A stretch of DNA of 64,000 nucleotides from Mallotus nudiflorus (GCA_947683625.1 CANTUR010000156.1:2108001-2172000), one strand, 5' to 3'. Shown: positions 36,732 to 48,830, numbered from the stretch's first letter. The notes: generated by a model from the letters alone, not told the origin. Program-made: numbers and translations.

Positions 36732-37057
36732 CTATTATGTCAGCACTTGAAGGGCCACTGCCATAAGACTTAGCATCCTTAGCATCTAGAATAGAAAATA
36801 AATTTCTTATTGTCTTCTTTGAATAAAATTTTAGTTTCTTTAAAACTTGTTTTATTTTAGTGATCAATGATATAAATTCTAATTATGCTCACTTATGTAA
36901 TATGCATCCTGATGGTACTACGCATTGTGATATTGATCACATCTGCATGTTTGACAAAAATTTAATTCAATTAGATTCATTCAGTATGGGCATAAATGTA
37001 AACTTAAAGAATAGTCTTATATCATATGGCATAACTTCTAAAGAGAGCAAAATCTGA
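36732..37057 (+). pseudogene. F remnant of the protease-RT spacer ORF
   Basis: MINDINSNYAHLCNMHPDG, HICMFDKNLIQLDSFS and SYGITSKESKI match the end of the T1 spacer ORF. Between this and the gag frame are about 120 bp of AT-rich sequence ending TTGTTTTATTTTAG, which looks like a 3' splice site, but no donor could be assigned. Confidence 0.7.
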
Positions 37058-39011
37058 GGAAAAATAAGAAGAATGATAAAAAAGAGAAGAAAAACAAAAA
37101 GAGAGAAAAACAAAAAGAACAGTAAGGTGAAAAATTAGAGAGAAAAATTCAAGATTAATTAATTATAGGAGTTATGTCATGTGTTGTAATCAATGTTCTC
37201 ATTTTTGCCTTAATGAATGAGAAAAATTGAATTGGAGATTTTTGTTCAAATATTGCATATTCGTCTTTATCATACTACATAAGTAGTTGAATAAAAAAAC
37301 AATAAATGATGAAAGCTAAAATCAGAGCTATGAGATCACTATTTTAGTTATGTTTTCTTTTTGCCACCCTTTTATAATTTTCCTTATAAGCCTAGCATTC
37401 CTTTATACCTTGAGAGAATTCAAGTGGCTCACTAACTTACTTTGCAACCTATACACTATAACTGTCATCAATCATCATATTAGCATCAAGCCTCATATTC
37501 CACTTAAAAGTTCATCGAAGCATTCATGAGACACCTAACCATCAAAGGATCAACAACAATAATGGATAAACTAAGTTCCTTGCACACATAAAAAAAGACT
37601 GCTAGAATAATGTTGATGAATTTAAAATAAAATCGGGCGCAAAATGTAACTCTAGGGGCAAGTTGGAATAGAACAGTCAATTCAAATTCAAAAAGAGAAT
37701 ATGGAACATCGAGGTATAAGAGTCAACAAAAGAATATTGGGGGCAAAAAGAAGTAAACTGCAACCAACAACCAATAGCTCATCAATATAGCCTAGCTTGG
37801 TTCTTTATCTAACAAACTGCATCAGAAGGCCTAACATTAGAAGTACCAATCTTGAAGTATCTAATGTTTAAAGCTACCAACTACCGATGAAGTGCTTCAT
37901 TCTCATAGTCTAAGATCAACAATATAGCTCTGTTCCAAACAGAAGACCCATTAGGATCATGCACGTCATTAATAGCATGCATACACTTGCATACATATTT
38001 TGTGAAACACTTTTTTTGTATAATAAAAGCCTTTGAGCCTAGATAATATCATGCAAATACTCTACTACTAACATTTGAAATTAGTATTAGAAGAACAGGA
38101 AAGTAGTCAGAGTATTCGCATGTGAAACATCTGAAAGAATGAAAATAAGAGGAGTGACACTACCAATAAGCATTATCCTGGAAACTTCAAGAGGCTAAAT
38201 AGGATTCTCAAGCTCCTCAGATTCAATATGCAAGTGATACATGCGCTTGGCCCTAAAAAGGGAAGAATGCACTCAAAACTTGAGACAGATGCACTCTGAA
38301 AACTTCTTTGATTATGAAATAAAAACCTCTAACTCCTAAATCTTTTCTTTTATAGGAAATGTTAGGAAGAGAAATGAAGCCCTTTACCATAGCATCAATG
38401 GGATAAAGCCACAACTTTTATAGTGGAGCATCACGACCCTATGATCAGAGAAATTATCACCATAATGAAAAGGAAGGATGCAAAAGAATAACATTGCATT
38501 ATGATACATATTTTTACTAGCAAATAGGCCATACTAACTTATGGTATTTTGTGTAGAGAAAATAAAAGAGAATGAAGATTTTAAAAGGAACTGATACATC
38601 AATAAGAATGGGCAAGATAGCAAACGCTAATCGCTTGTCAAAACCTCACCCTATGCAAATACCAAAGGGAAGCAGTATAACTCTATCTCCTTTGATTCTG
38701 CAATAAAATAAATCCTTAATAAGAAAATTCACAAATTGAAAGGAAATTCATCCACTTCATGAGATCATGTGCAAAAATTTATCTCATGACCTTTGATTTT
38801 AGTGGCTTTCTTTTATTAGCCTCACAGAATTCAGATGTCTTGTTGACAGTTCTATGCTGAGAATTTCTAAACTCTAATCAATTTAATGCTTGCTTTGCAC
38901 TCAAATAAGGGGAAGAACATGCAACGAAAAAATCTGTGGACTTGTGGTGTAAATTGATTGAATTTTAGGGTATCATTTCAGTCTTGTGAATGATAAATGT
39001 GCATGTAATCT
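37058..39011 (+). other. F 3' internal region without coding content
   Basis: An A-rich stretch (37060-37160) is followed by about 1.8 kb with no recognisable domain on either strand. RT, RNase H and integrase would be expected here and are absent. Confidence 0.65.
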
Positions 39012-39360
39012 ACTCCAATGCTAAAAAATGAGTATGAGTACAAAATCCCTTGACAGTATCCACGCTGAGTAATATGAGAAAGGTGGGGGAATACTAAGAG
39101 GAGAATAGAAATAAGAGAAAGCATAAAGTGCTCCAATGCTAAAAAATGAGTAAGAGTATCAATATAAACCTCTGGCGGTATCCACACTAACTAATACAAG
39201 AAAGGTAGGAAATACTAAAAGAGGACCATACCAAATTTGCTTTATTTACTCCAATGCTTTGTAAAGGTATGAGTATCCAAAGGACCTTTCCAATGGTATC
39301 CACACTGAGTAATATCATAAAGGTGGGGAATACTCGGATAAGGAGGAAAAGTACAAAAAT
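39012..39360 (+). repeat. About 119-bp tandem repeat, three copies
   Basis: Copies begin with CTCCAATGCT at about 39013, 39131 and 39250, each containing GAGTAT...GGTATCCACACTGAGTAATA...AAGGTGGGGAATACT. Confidence 0.85.
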
Positions 39361-39833
39361 AATTCAAAGATTGTTTTGATACTTAGAATTCGATCCATTT
39401 ATGCTTAAATACCATAAGTTTGTTTAGTAGATTCTTTTTGAATTTAGGTGTGGAAGTAAGCTCTTCACTTGGTAAAAAATATGCTCTTAGCATAAAATGG
39501 TTAATGATGCCTTTGCCCTTTATGAATAGTAAATAAATGATAGTCATGAGCATAAAAATTAAGGAGATTGATTAAGTACATGTTATCTTATGCAAAGTGA
39601 TGAATTTTCTTATAAATTTTTAAAATAATAAGGTACTTTTGGACATTCATCTTGTTAAAACTAACTTTAATAATTATATAGGAATTTCAAATCCAAAAGG
39701 GGGTATACTCAACTTGCAAAGTCAATTAACATAGCAAAATTGAAAGTCAGTCAACAAAAGTGCTATTAGTCAGCACAAAGAATCCAAATCATTCGACTCA
39801 AACAACTAAAGATAAAAATCAATGAACGGTTAT

Positions 39834-40366
39834 GGATTGTAGCATCATCAAAGGTGAGCAATGAAAGGATTGTAGTCAATTTGCAAGCAATTATGGATTG
39901 CAACATCATCAGTAAGCAACGAAAGGGTTACAACTAATCGCGAGCAATTATGGATTGTAGCATCATGAGTGAGCAACAAAAGGGTTGCAACTAATTGCGA
40001 GCAGTTTTGGATTGTAGCATCATTAGTGAGCAACGACAGGGTTGCAGCTAATTGTGAGCAGTTTTGGACTATATCATCCTTAGTGAGCAACAAAAGGGTT
40101 ATAGATAATCATGAGAAATTTTGGACTGCAACATCATCAGTGAGCAACGAAAGGGTTATAGCTAATTGCGAGTAGTTTTAGACTACAACATCATTAGTGA
40201 ACAACGAAAGGGTTACAGCTAATCGTGAGCAATTTCGGACTGTAGCATCATCAATGAGCAATGAAAGGGTTGTAGCTAATCGTGCGAGCAGTTATGGACT
40301 GTAGCATCAAAAGTGAGTAATGGAAGGGTAGCAGCTAATCGTGAGAAATTATGGATTGCAGCATAA
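39834..40366 (+). repeat. 57-bp tandem repeat, nine units plus a partial
   Basis: The unit starts GGATTGTAGCATCATCAGTG, continues AGCAACGAAAGGGTTGCAGC and ends TAATCGCGAGCAGTTTT. Units are 57 bp (one has a 2-bp insertion), i.e. 19 codons, which keeps parts open on both strands as 19-residue repeats. Traces of one to two units lie at 60690-60790 in G. Confidence 0.93.
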
Positions 40367-40382
40367 TCACATAATCAATCGA

Positions 40383-40740
40383 CATCATATGACCAAGTGT
40401 ATTTTTCTTTTCAAATCAGACTATACGACCTAGTGTAGTCGACATTGTACAACTGAGTGCAATGTATTTCCAATTGATTATATGACCGAGTATAATCGGC
40501 ATCATACCACCGAGTATGACATTTTCTTTTCCAATCGATTATACAATCAAGTATAATTGGCATCATACGACCAAGTATGATGTAATTTTTGAATTCAATG
40601 CTATACATCCAAGTATAGTCAAACATTTTACGACTGAGTATAATGTGTTTCGTTCACCCAAGGTTATATGACCGAGTATAATCAATATCATACGACCGAG
40701 TATGATATGTCATTTTAAATGTTGTACATCTGAGTATAGC
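40383..40740 (+). repeat. Hairpin array in F
   Basis: About twelve short hairpins with 5-9 bp stems around a six-base loop near GACCGA. Examples: GACTATAC/GTGTAGTC, CATTGTAC/GTGCAATG, ATATCATAC/GTATGATAT. Four stem types follow in the order catcat, gactat, cattgt, gattat, then repeat. Confidence 0.9.
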
Positions 40741-40844
40741 AAATTCACAAGAAGAAGCTTTAAGGACTGCAGGTAAGTTTCCTAACTTTCAATTTAGAAA
40801 TAGGGCGCTATTTTACTTTACTGCAATTTGTCAAGCAAACAACG

Positions 40845-40859
40845 ACAAAAGGGGGCAAC
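40845..40859 (+). promoter_or_regulatory. Polypurine tract of F
   Basis: ACAAAAGGGGGCAAC directly before the LTR TG. Confidence 0.88.
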
Positions 40860-42981
40860 TGTAAACACCCAATTTCAGGATGATGTGTTATGGATGCACC
40901 AAAGGACTCCAATGATGAAAATTTCATGAATAGGTCTTTAATACTTAATCTTTAAAATTCTAAGGGTTTAAATGCATTTTTTAAAGGAAGGATTTAGTGT
41001 TTTTAAGGAATAAATTGCAATGTTTTTTTAGGATTAATTTCAAAATCTAAATTCTTCCAGGAGTCTTTTTGTAATTAAATGTTAAAAAACCTATTGGAAA
41101 TACATAATTTCAATCGGAATTACACTAATTTCGATCAGAATTATGTAATTTTGATTGGAATTGCACAATTCTGGTCGGAATTGAATTCTTCCATCTATTT
41201 TTTTATTTTTAAATTCAATCCTAATTGGTTTAAAACTCCTAATTGGCTTTTAACTCAATCCTAATTAATCTAAAATTTCTAAATATAATTTTAAGTATTA
41301 ATCTTATATTTCTAGGAATTAGAATCACGTTAGGATTGGGCTAGGTTTTCTAGTTCTTTTTCCACTATATAAAGAGGATAAAGGGTGGAGGGAAAAAAAA
41401 GGAGGAGAAAAGAAGAAAGAAAAAAGGAGGAGGCGTGAGAAGAAAGAAAAAAGAAAAACATGTTTTTAAAGAGGGTTTTTTTTAATTCTTGTTTTTTTTA
41501 GTTAGTTTCTACAAAAATTCCTTTTGATTCATCAATTAATTCAAGATCCTTGAAGAATTTTGAAGAAAAAGATTCAAAGACTTATCAAGAATGGTGAATT
41601 ACAAATTTGAGGAATATCCCAAATCACTCATAATCATAATCATCCTCTTCTTATTTTATTTTTATTTTCTTTGTTATTAATTATTTTTATTCTTTTGAGT
41701 TATTATTATAATTTATTCATTACTTTTATTTTATTTCTTTTTTGCGGTGATTATGGAGGAGAACGTATGATGATCATGTGGGAGGGATAAATTCATAAGA
41801 AGTTCGTGGAAAACCATCAATAAAGCCTTATAGAGACTTAGTTTTTAGGGTTTTTTATTTTATTTTATTTATTGTTATTTATTTTTTTATTTTCTTAATT
41901 ATTTTATGAATTAATGTAATAGCTCCAATAGTGGGAGTAGTGAAATTATGTGTGTGGTTGCATGTTTATTTTGATTCAATTGGTTAGTAAAATTAGGTTT
42001 TTAATTAGGTAATTACTTAAAATCAATGGAGGAAGTAGATTAATTTAGGTTGCATATTAATAAAACTAGGGTTTTTTTATAAGGGATTAATTTAATTATT
42101 TGTTTGATCTTATTTAATTGTTTTTAATGTTTTTCTTTGTTTTTGGGCTTATTTATTATTTTTATGTTCTTTTAGGGCCTTAAGCCCATTTTAGGCTTTG
42201 ATTTATTTATTTAAGTTTAGGTAATTCTTTTAGCTCATCTCACTTAATAATTAATTAGGTTTAATTAATTAAAATATATTTTTAGGTCCATAATTAATTA
42301 GATTTTAGGTTAGAAATATCCTTAGGCCCATTTAGTTTATTAGACATAGGCTCACTTAATTTAAGCCTTTTTCATAATTTGTAGATTTAAGATCACTATT
42401 TAATTAAAACATGTAGAATTAGGCCCACTAATTTAAATATTCCATAATTTGTAGAATTATACCCATTTTTTATTAAAATTAGTAGACTTAAGTTCATTTA
42501 ATTAAAATAAAAAGGAATTAGGTCTTTAGATTCATTTATAATTTAAAACATGTAGATTTAGCTCATTTATTTAAAATTAATGTAGATTAGACTAACTTCG
42601 GGATTATGTGATTTGTTGAATGCATTATTTACTTGTATATTTCATAACTAGTTTGCCTTGGAGTTGATTGCTTTTAGGGTTTATATGAAATTGCATGTAA
42701 ATAGAGAATAAGATAATAATTCATAAAGTAATTCTAAATGAACACAAGACTGAAAGAAGTTGGTATTCCATTTCCAGAATCTCCTTGTTGTGGTGCTAGC
42801 TTTCTTTTAGGGAATCAAGTACCACCTTTTTTATTTGTCCTAGTTATTACCCTAGGGTGGCGACTCCTCATCTCCACGCCATGTCTTTATGATAGTGGTT
42901 AGTGTGTTCTCGAGTGCCCTGAGCTCAAATAGTGTCGTGGTTGCTAAAATCTTGGATGCGCGCTAAACCACACCGTCTAGA
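40860..42981 (+). repeat. 3' LTR of F, 2.12 kb
   Basis: Starts TGTAAACACCCAATTTCAGG; ends CCGTCTAGA (last CA changed to GA), followed by duplication ATAAG. Confidence 0.94.
41106..41182. repeat. Palindrome cluster in F 3' LTR
   Basis: Four modules (AATTTCAATCGGAATT, AATTTCGATCAGAATT, AATTTTGATTGGAATT, AATTCTGGTCGGAATT), 20 bp apart, with spacers ACACT, ATGT and GCAC. Confidence 0.88.
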
Positions 42982-42986
42982 ATAAG
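42982..42986. repeat. Target-site duplication of F, right
   Basis: ATAAG, identical to 31978-31982. Confidence 0.92.
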
Positions 42987-44100
42987 CAACCCATCTCGCA
43001 TGTCTAGCAGAAACTTTATCTTGCCGATGTAAGTGCTTTAATGCTTTTCAATCTCTCCTTCTAAAATAAATAATGGTGCCAATGTTTAATAGATTACACA
43101 ACAACATAGAACTCGACATTATAAATACTATAACACATTCTGGTCCCTGATAAAATACACCACCGGTTTGCTACTTTGACTCAGAACAGCCCCAATTCCC
43201 ATCTTTAAAGCATCTGAATGCAACTCAAAAGGTTGATGAAAATTAGGTAACACTAAAATAGGAGCTATTGTAAGTCGTAATTTAATAAAATCAAATGCCT
43301 TTTCTGCCTCATCAGTCCACACAAACTTCCCAACCTGCCTCATGTAAGCAATAATAGGCGCCATAATGCTGCTAAAATACAGAATGAAATGCCTATAAAA
43401 TGAAGCCTATCCATGGAAACACCTCACTTCAGTAATGGATGTAGGTGTTGGCCAATGTTTCACTACCTCAACCTTTATTTCATCTACCTATAACCCCTTT
43501 CCCGACACAATATATCTAAGAAACAACACCTTTTGAGTAAACAATGCACACTTTTTAATTACAGCATAGAACTCCTCCTTACGCAGCACACTGAGGACCT
43601 CTCATAATTGTTATAAATGTTCATTTGGGTTGGCACTATAAATTAGAATATCATCAAAGTACACAACAACACACTTGCCTATGAAAGGCCTCAAAAGTTG
43701 ATTCATAACATGCATAAAAGTGCTTGGTGCATTCAATAACCCAAACAACATCACTAACCATTCATACAACCCTTCTCTTGTTTTGAAGGTTATTTTCCAC
43801 TCATCCCTGCTCGAATCCAAATTTAATGATAACCACTCTTCAAATCCAATTTAGTAAAAATCGTGGCCCCACTAAGCTAATCAAGTAAGTCATCCAGTCT
43901 AGGAATAGGAAAATGATACTTGATAGTTATTTTGTTAATTGCCCAACTGTCTATGCACATCTACCAAGAATCATCCTTCTTTGGTGTTAAAAGGGCTGGT
44001 GCAGCACAAGGACTCAACGCTCATAAATATACCCTCAAACTAGTAACTCTTCCACTTGCCTCCTCAATTCTTTATGCTCAATAGCACTCATTTGATAATA
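42987..44100 (-). pseudogene. E reverse transcriptase and RNase H (interrupted by F)
   Basis: RT: WKITFKTREGLYEWLVMLFGLLNAPSTFMHVMN and the active site VVYFDDILIYS (43611-43820), the only intact YxDD box in the window. RNase H: FDFIKLRLTIAPILVLPNFHQPFELHSDALKMGIGAVLSQ (43128-43364), with the catalytic Asp in HSDA. The RNase H stops at F (42981) and resumes at 31977. Frameshifts separate the fragments. Confidence 0.9.
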
Positions 44101-44399
44101 TGGTCAATTTTTCAAAGCTACACCTGGTTCAAGATCAATATAATGTTGGATATCCCTCATGGGAGGTAACCCTTAGGCAGTTCTTTTGGAAACTAGAAGT
44201 GGCAAAACTACATCAGGGATTGCCACCTCTTTGTCTACCATCTTCCCGAATAAGACATAAAAAACTTCAAGTCTCTACACTACTCTATCAAATTGAGATA
44301 AAGTTAATAAGCTAACACAACCCTTGATTTCTCTCTGCACCATCTCAAATTATTCACGATCCTTATTAGGGACCAACATTATTTTTGTTCCCTCAAACA

Positions 44400-45900
44400 T
44401 AAAGCTATAGGTGTTAGTCTTCCTGTGTTGAATCACATCTCTATCAAACTACCATGGTCTCCCTAATAATAAATGACATGCATCCACCATTACCTTGCCC
44501 CCCTTTTTCAAACATGCCAATTTATATGGCTTAGGATGCTTAACAATTGTAATTCCTAATTTGTGAACCACCTTTGCTAAAATTATATTCTCATAACTAC
44601 CCCGATCGATCACAAATCAGAATACCTTTTCTTTGATAGTGCAAGTAGATTGGAAGATATTATTTTGCTGCCAATCATTATCAATAGCTCTAGGTGTTAG
44701 GCAGGATCTCTGCATGACCGATGCAATCCCTACATCACCAGTCATAACCTCCTCTTCCACAACATCTATATCAAATATTGGGTCTCCCATTAGGTATGCT
44801 TCCTTTTCATTGTCATATTGCTCATCTGAATAAGCAAACATTACCCTTTTTCCTTTGTTTCTACACTTAGCTTGCCTATGCCATGTCTCACCATACACAA
44901 AACATTTAATACCACTAGGCTTTGATATAGATGTTGGTTTATTTATAGCCCTTATGGCCACCAACACTTGGATGGCTCATACTAGTGCTGCTTCCAATGC
45001 TACCCTGTCCAATATTTTGCACAAAGCCATAAGGATTCCTCCTCTTAATCTGTAAGGCCCATTGGTGTGTCGCAAAAATAGACATAGGATTAAACATATT
45101 GGCTATCTCCTTAATTTGTTCCCTTAGGCCCCCAATATATCAAGCCACCAATTGGTCCTCTATCTTAAGCACTTCATTCTAAGCAATCAATTAATAAAAT
45201 TCAGTTGTATAATCATCAATTGAATGGATTCCTTGCCTTAGTTTCTAAAGCCTTTGGGACATTAAATGCTGATAATTATAAGGCAGGAATGTGGCATGCA
45301 ACTGTTTCTTCATCTTCTCCCAAGTTATAATTTTGGATTTCCCCAATTTGACTCAAGTCTACTTAATTTGCTGCCACCAAGCCATTGCTCTGTCTCAGAA
45401 CCTCATTGACACCAATGGTACTCAATGAATTTTTGGCACCCCCTTTAAAATCTGATACCTCTTCTACTATGGCCAACCAATCAAGGAATTCTTCAGGTTA
45501 TAGGGTACCATAAAATTTAAGGATTTCAGTTTGCATACCTATTTCCTATCGCCGTCTGTCATAAACCTCCACATGTTGTCTATGACGTCTATGGGGTACA
45601 TGATAGTAACCATCACCATCATCATCTTTGTCATTGTTTCCTTCAACAAAAGGATTCTTCTGGTCGTCAACATTAGGGATCCGTCTTTGACCTGGATTCG
45701 GTTGCTCCTTATTTTGATTAACTAACAACTCCCCCCATCCTCGCCATGAGTTGTTCCATTATAGTGTCAATCCGTTGATCCATCTATCCCATTCATTGAT
45801 CGAATCGCTGCTCTAAGTGACGTAAATCATCATACTCATAAATCTTGTCTACTCATTGCTATTATGGTTGTTGTTGTTGTCTTTTGCATGACATCTTATC
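44400..45900 (-). pseudogene. E gag and protease (broken)
   Basis: Gag N-terminal part (45546-45728) with RRIPNVDDQKNPFVEG and an acidic DDDGDG stretch; middle part decayed; zinc knuckle at about 44900 reads CFVYGETWHRQAKC, where the second Cys of CxxC is Tyr. The protease active site near 44600 reads VIDRGSYENII with the Asp kept, and HLLLGRPW follows near 44460. Several frames are involved. Confidence 0.8.
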
Positions 45901-45906
45901 CAAGGA

Positions 45907-45923
45907 CCACAGCTCTAATACCA
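45907..45923 (-). promoter_or_regulatory. Primer-binding site of E, tRNA-iMet type
   Basis: The minus strand reads TGGTATTAGAGCTGTGG shortly after the LTR. Confidence 0.8.
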
Positions 45924-45929
45924 AATTAA

Positions 45930-46394
45930 TGTAGTGGTAGGGTGGATTAGTAACAATCAATAATTAATGAATCATGCATGACTACTAATTATCAATCTTC
46001 TATGGCCAAACTAGGCTCTAGGCATCAAAATTTTCGTAAAAAATTTAGAACTCAAGAAAATATTCGATATTATCAAAACTGTTGTCCAATAATGAAAACA
46101 AAAGCTTAAATAGTAAAACCCTAAAAACAACCCTAAACAAAATAGGAAATCAAATCCTAAAATAGGAAAAACATAAAATTGCCCGCTTAAGGGCCTAAAT
46201 GATATAATTTGCCTGAAAGCAATAGACATCACTACCAAAGCTCATGACTTATGACTATTGGCCCATTTCCATATGAAATAGGCTTTTGAATCACCCAAAT
46301 CCGATACTTGGAACTTGTAGAAATTTACAGAAATACCACAACCGTAAATTCTCAAATTTTTTCATGATTTGAAAGGCTTGCTCTTCTATGCATG

Positions 46395-46399
<5 letters not shown>
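45930..46399 (-). repeat. 5' LTR of E, 470 bp
   Basis: On the minus strand TGATGCATGCATAG...CTACCACTACA. Collinear with 26903-27372. Confidence 0.9.

Positions 46400-46460
<61 letters not shown>
46399..46460. repeat. (AT)n microsatellite abutting E
   Basis: Pure AT run of about 62 bp starting exactly at the outer LTR edge. Confidence 0.95.
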
Positions 46461-46464
<4 letters not shown>

Positions 46465-47869
46465 ACTTGAATTTTCAACTTCCCTTTTAATTATTTTATT
46501 TTTTATGGTCAGAGTAACTTACTTATGTAGAAAATATAACTTAAATACCTTAAATAGATTTATAATAATATCTTTTTTTTATATCATTTTTAATATATAT
46601 TTGATCGCTACCCAAAAAAAAAGTTTAGAAATAGAATAATTCTTTTTATAACCTCCTAAAATCCATTTCTATCTTTTTTTTTGGAAATGGAAACCAATCG
46701 TTATAAAGCTCATTGCTAATTAGGTTAGAAACTCATTTAAAAATTCCATTTCTAATGATCTCTGCACAAAGTTTGGATGTGTTGGATGGTAGATGGAAGT
46801 TGAAAATTTTCCCGTTTTAGTGTAAAAAAAAATATCACTTTAGGGTAGTTTTTAAAATATTTTCAATTTTAGGGCAGTTTATAAATTTATTATAGATTTG
46901 TGGTGAATTTTACTTATGTGGACAGACTAGACCAACACTGCTAGTCAAATTGGCAAAGAGGCCATTTACGCAATTTCAAATGGTGGAGATGGATGGCCTA
47001 ATTTTTTTCTTTTTAGAACTCCGCCATCTAAGATGGCGAAGTTTAGAGACTAAATTTTTTTTTAATGCAATGAGACAACTTAGCGTAAGAAAAAAATGGC
47101 AAGATTATTCACTGAAGTCAATGCAATTGGTTTTTATGAATGTCATATGTTATCCATGCAAATGATTGAGTTTTAATTGATTAATGATATAGTATCCATG
47201 CAAATGAAGCTAATAATCAGGTAAGTATTAGTTAGTAATTAGGCTATTATAGTAAAAATTAAAAATTTAATTTTTTAAAAAAAAAAACTAGACCACACAC
47301 ACTCATGCATAAAATAATAATTATTATAATATGTTAAACTAAATTAATCATAATAATATTAAAATTAAAAAAAAAAGTCATAATAATATTATAATGAAGA
47401 TATTATTTTAAAATAATTATAAGTAATAAATCATAATAATTATAATAACCAAATTAAAAAAAAAGGTCAATTACACAACACTCATGCAAATTCATACATA
47501 AAGGCTCTATGGGTTATTTACCAAACTATGGTAAAAAAAGAAAACAAATTCTCATTTTATGGTACTTGTAAAAATAATTTCCAATTTATGGTACTTTAAT
47601 TTTTTATATTTAAAAAATTTTAAAAAAAAGGTATTGCTAATGGCGGTATAGTTAAATGACAAATTTGACCAACAAACACGCTTCCAGGAAACAAGATGAG
47701 ACAACAGGCTTCCAAGAGACAAGATCGACAACTTAATCTTTAATTATTATTATAATTATTATAATATTAAAATAAAAACAAACAAATAAAAACGTAAAAA
47801 TAGTTTTCCATGCACAAGTTGGCCATAATAATAATAATAATAATAATAATATAAAATTAAAATAACCAT
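46461..47869. other. AT-rich intergenic DNA between E and H
   Basis: No ORF with recognisable content. It contains a short (ATA)n run at about 47825-47852. Confidence 0.5.
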
Positions 47870-48737
47870 TGTAGGTAGTGGTTTTGGTTGCACACTCAAG
47901 TGTTGGTGATCATGGCACTGTATAAGTTTAGGGCTCACTAAAAAATACATAGTGGGTTTGGAGTTCAAAACAGAAATGGAGTTGTCACCCAAATGAAAGT
48001 CAAGATACACTATACAGCAACTGGATTCCATGGAGGTTCCCAAAAGCCATCATCAGAGATCGGGTTCAGAAACTAGGTTTAGGCTTTTGGAATGTCCACC
48101 CAACCTTGCGGTTGGCCTCCATATGTGTTTTGTATTTTATCACCTTTGATTATTAAATTATTTCTTTATTAACATGCAAATCGCGGTTGGTTTCCAATTT
48201 TATATTTTATTTCAAGTTTGCACATTAGTCCATTTTATGCTTAAATCCCCGGCATTCAATCACGAATAAAAAAAAAATTTACAACCATTCATTCCAAATA
48301 AAAGGGGAAGGGATTAATGATTACAACTTTTTGATGTAAATAAGCATAAAAATACTAAAAATAAACCATACATAAACAAAAAATAAACTAATTAATTGTA
48401 CAAATTAATACTCCAAAAAATAAATAAAACAAATGTCTAATGATTAAAAATCACCAAATAATTCCTGTAACACATACAAGTTAATTCCATACAACAACAA
48501 CAATAATATTTACAAATCATCAACAAAAAGTATGCAAAAAAAATGATAATAAACTCATAAAATACTCCACTAAATAACATAAAAAAAAGGAAGAAGAATA
48601 ACCTAGAAATAGTATTGATCAACACAAGAATCATATATAATCACAACAAATATAACAAATTAAACAGGAAATTATGTCAAACATGCAAAATACTAGTTGA
48701 AAATCAAGTCATAAATAGGCAGAGTTCTATCAAAGAG

Positions 48738-48830
48738 GTGACACCTCTTCAAGGAGGCATCGCCTCCTGACCAAGAGGCAATGCCTCCATCACGTCATCA
48801 TAAAGGTGCCTCTTTAACAAAGGTGAGAAC
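48738..48830. repeat. Palindromes of the GAGGCAATGCCTC type, cluster 1
   Basis: AAGAGGTGACACCTCTT, GGAGGCATCGCCTCC and AGAGGCAATGCCTCC follow each other. Confidence 0.88.

Larger units (their letters stand above)
31983..42981 (+). mobile_element. Non-autonomous Tat/Ogre-like element F, complete
   Basis: LTR (31983-34078), tRNA-Arg primer site, leader, gag (34931-36731), remnant of the spacer ORF (to 37057), about 3.8 kb without coding content, tandem arrays, polypurine tract, LTR (40860-42981), with perfect duplication ATAAG. Protease, RT, RNase H and integrase are all absent: the linker runs straight into the spacer ORF, and the remnant is followed by non-coding DNA. It therefore must have moved using enzymes of related elements such as T1, whose gag, primer site and LTR ends it shares. 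Confidence 0.93.
26903..46399 (-). mobile_element. Chromovirus-like gypsy element E with two nested insertions
   Basis: Both LTRs are 470 bp (26903-27372 and 45930-46399). Minus-strand order: 5' LTR, iMet primer site, gag, protease, RT, RNase H, integrase, polypurine tract, 3' LTR. Removing solo LTR D and element F with their duplications leaves about 5.25 kb, a normal full-length size for small chromoviruses; the integrase end resembles the Reina group, an inference from wording only. Left (ATTAA) and right (TATAT) flanks do not match exactly; both sides are TA-rich. Confidence 0.88.

Noticed and set aside
36732..36860. Ogre-type intron in F ending TTGTTTTATTTTAG
   Set aside because: The acceptor looks good, but no donor or matching T1 intron could be shown.
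39834..40366. Possible CRISPR-like array
   Set aside because: Units are contiguous 57-bp tandem copies without unique spacers, in a plant transposon.
47759..48043. 94-codon minus-strand frame
   Set aside because: Covers the end of the H LTR and an (ATA)n run; LTR landmarks explain the sequence.
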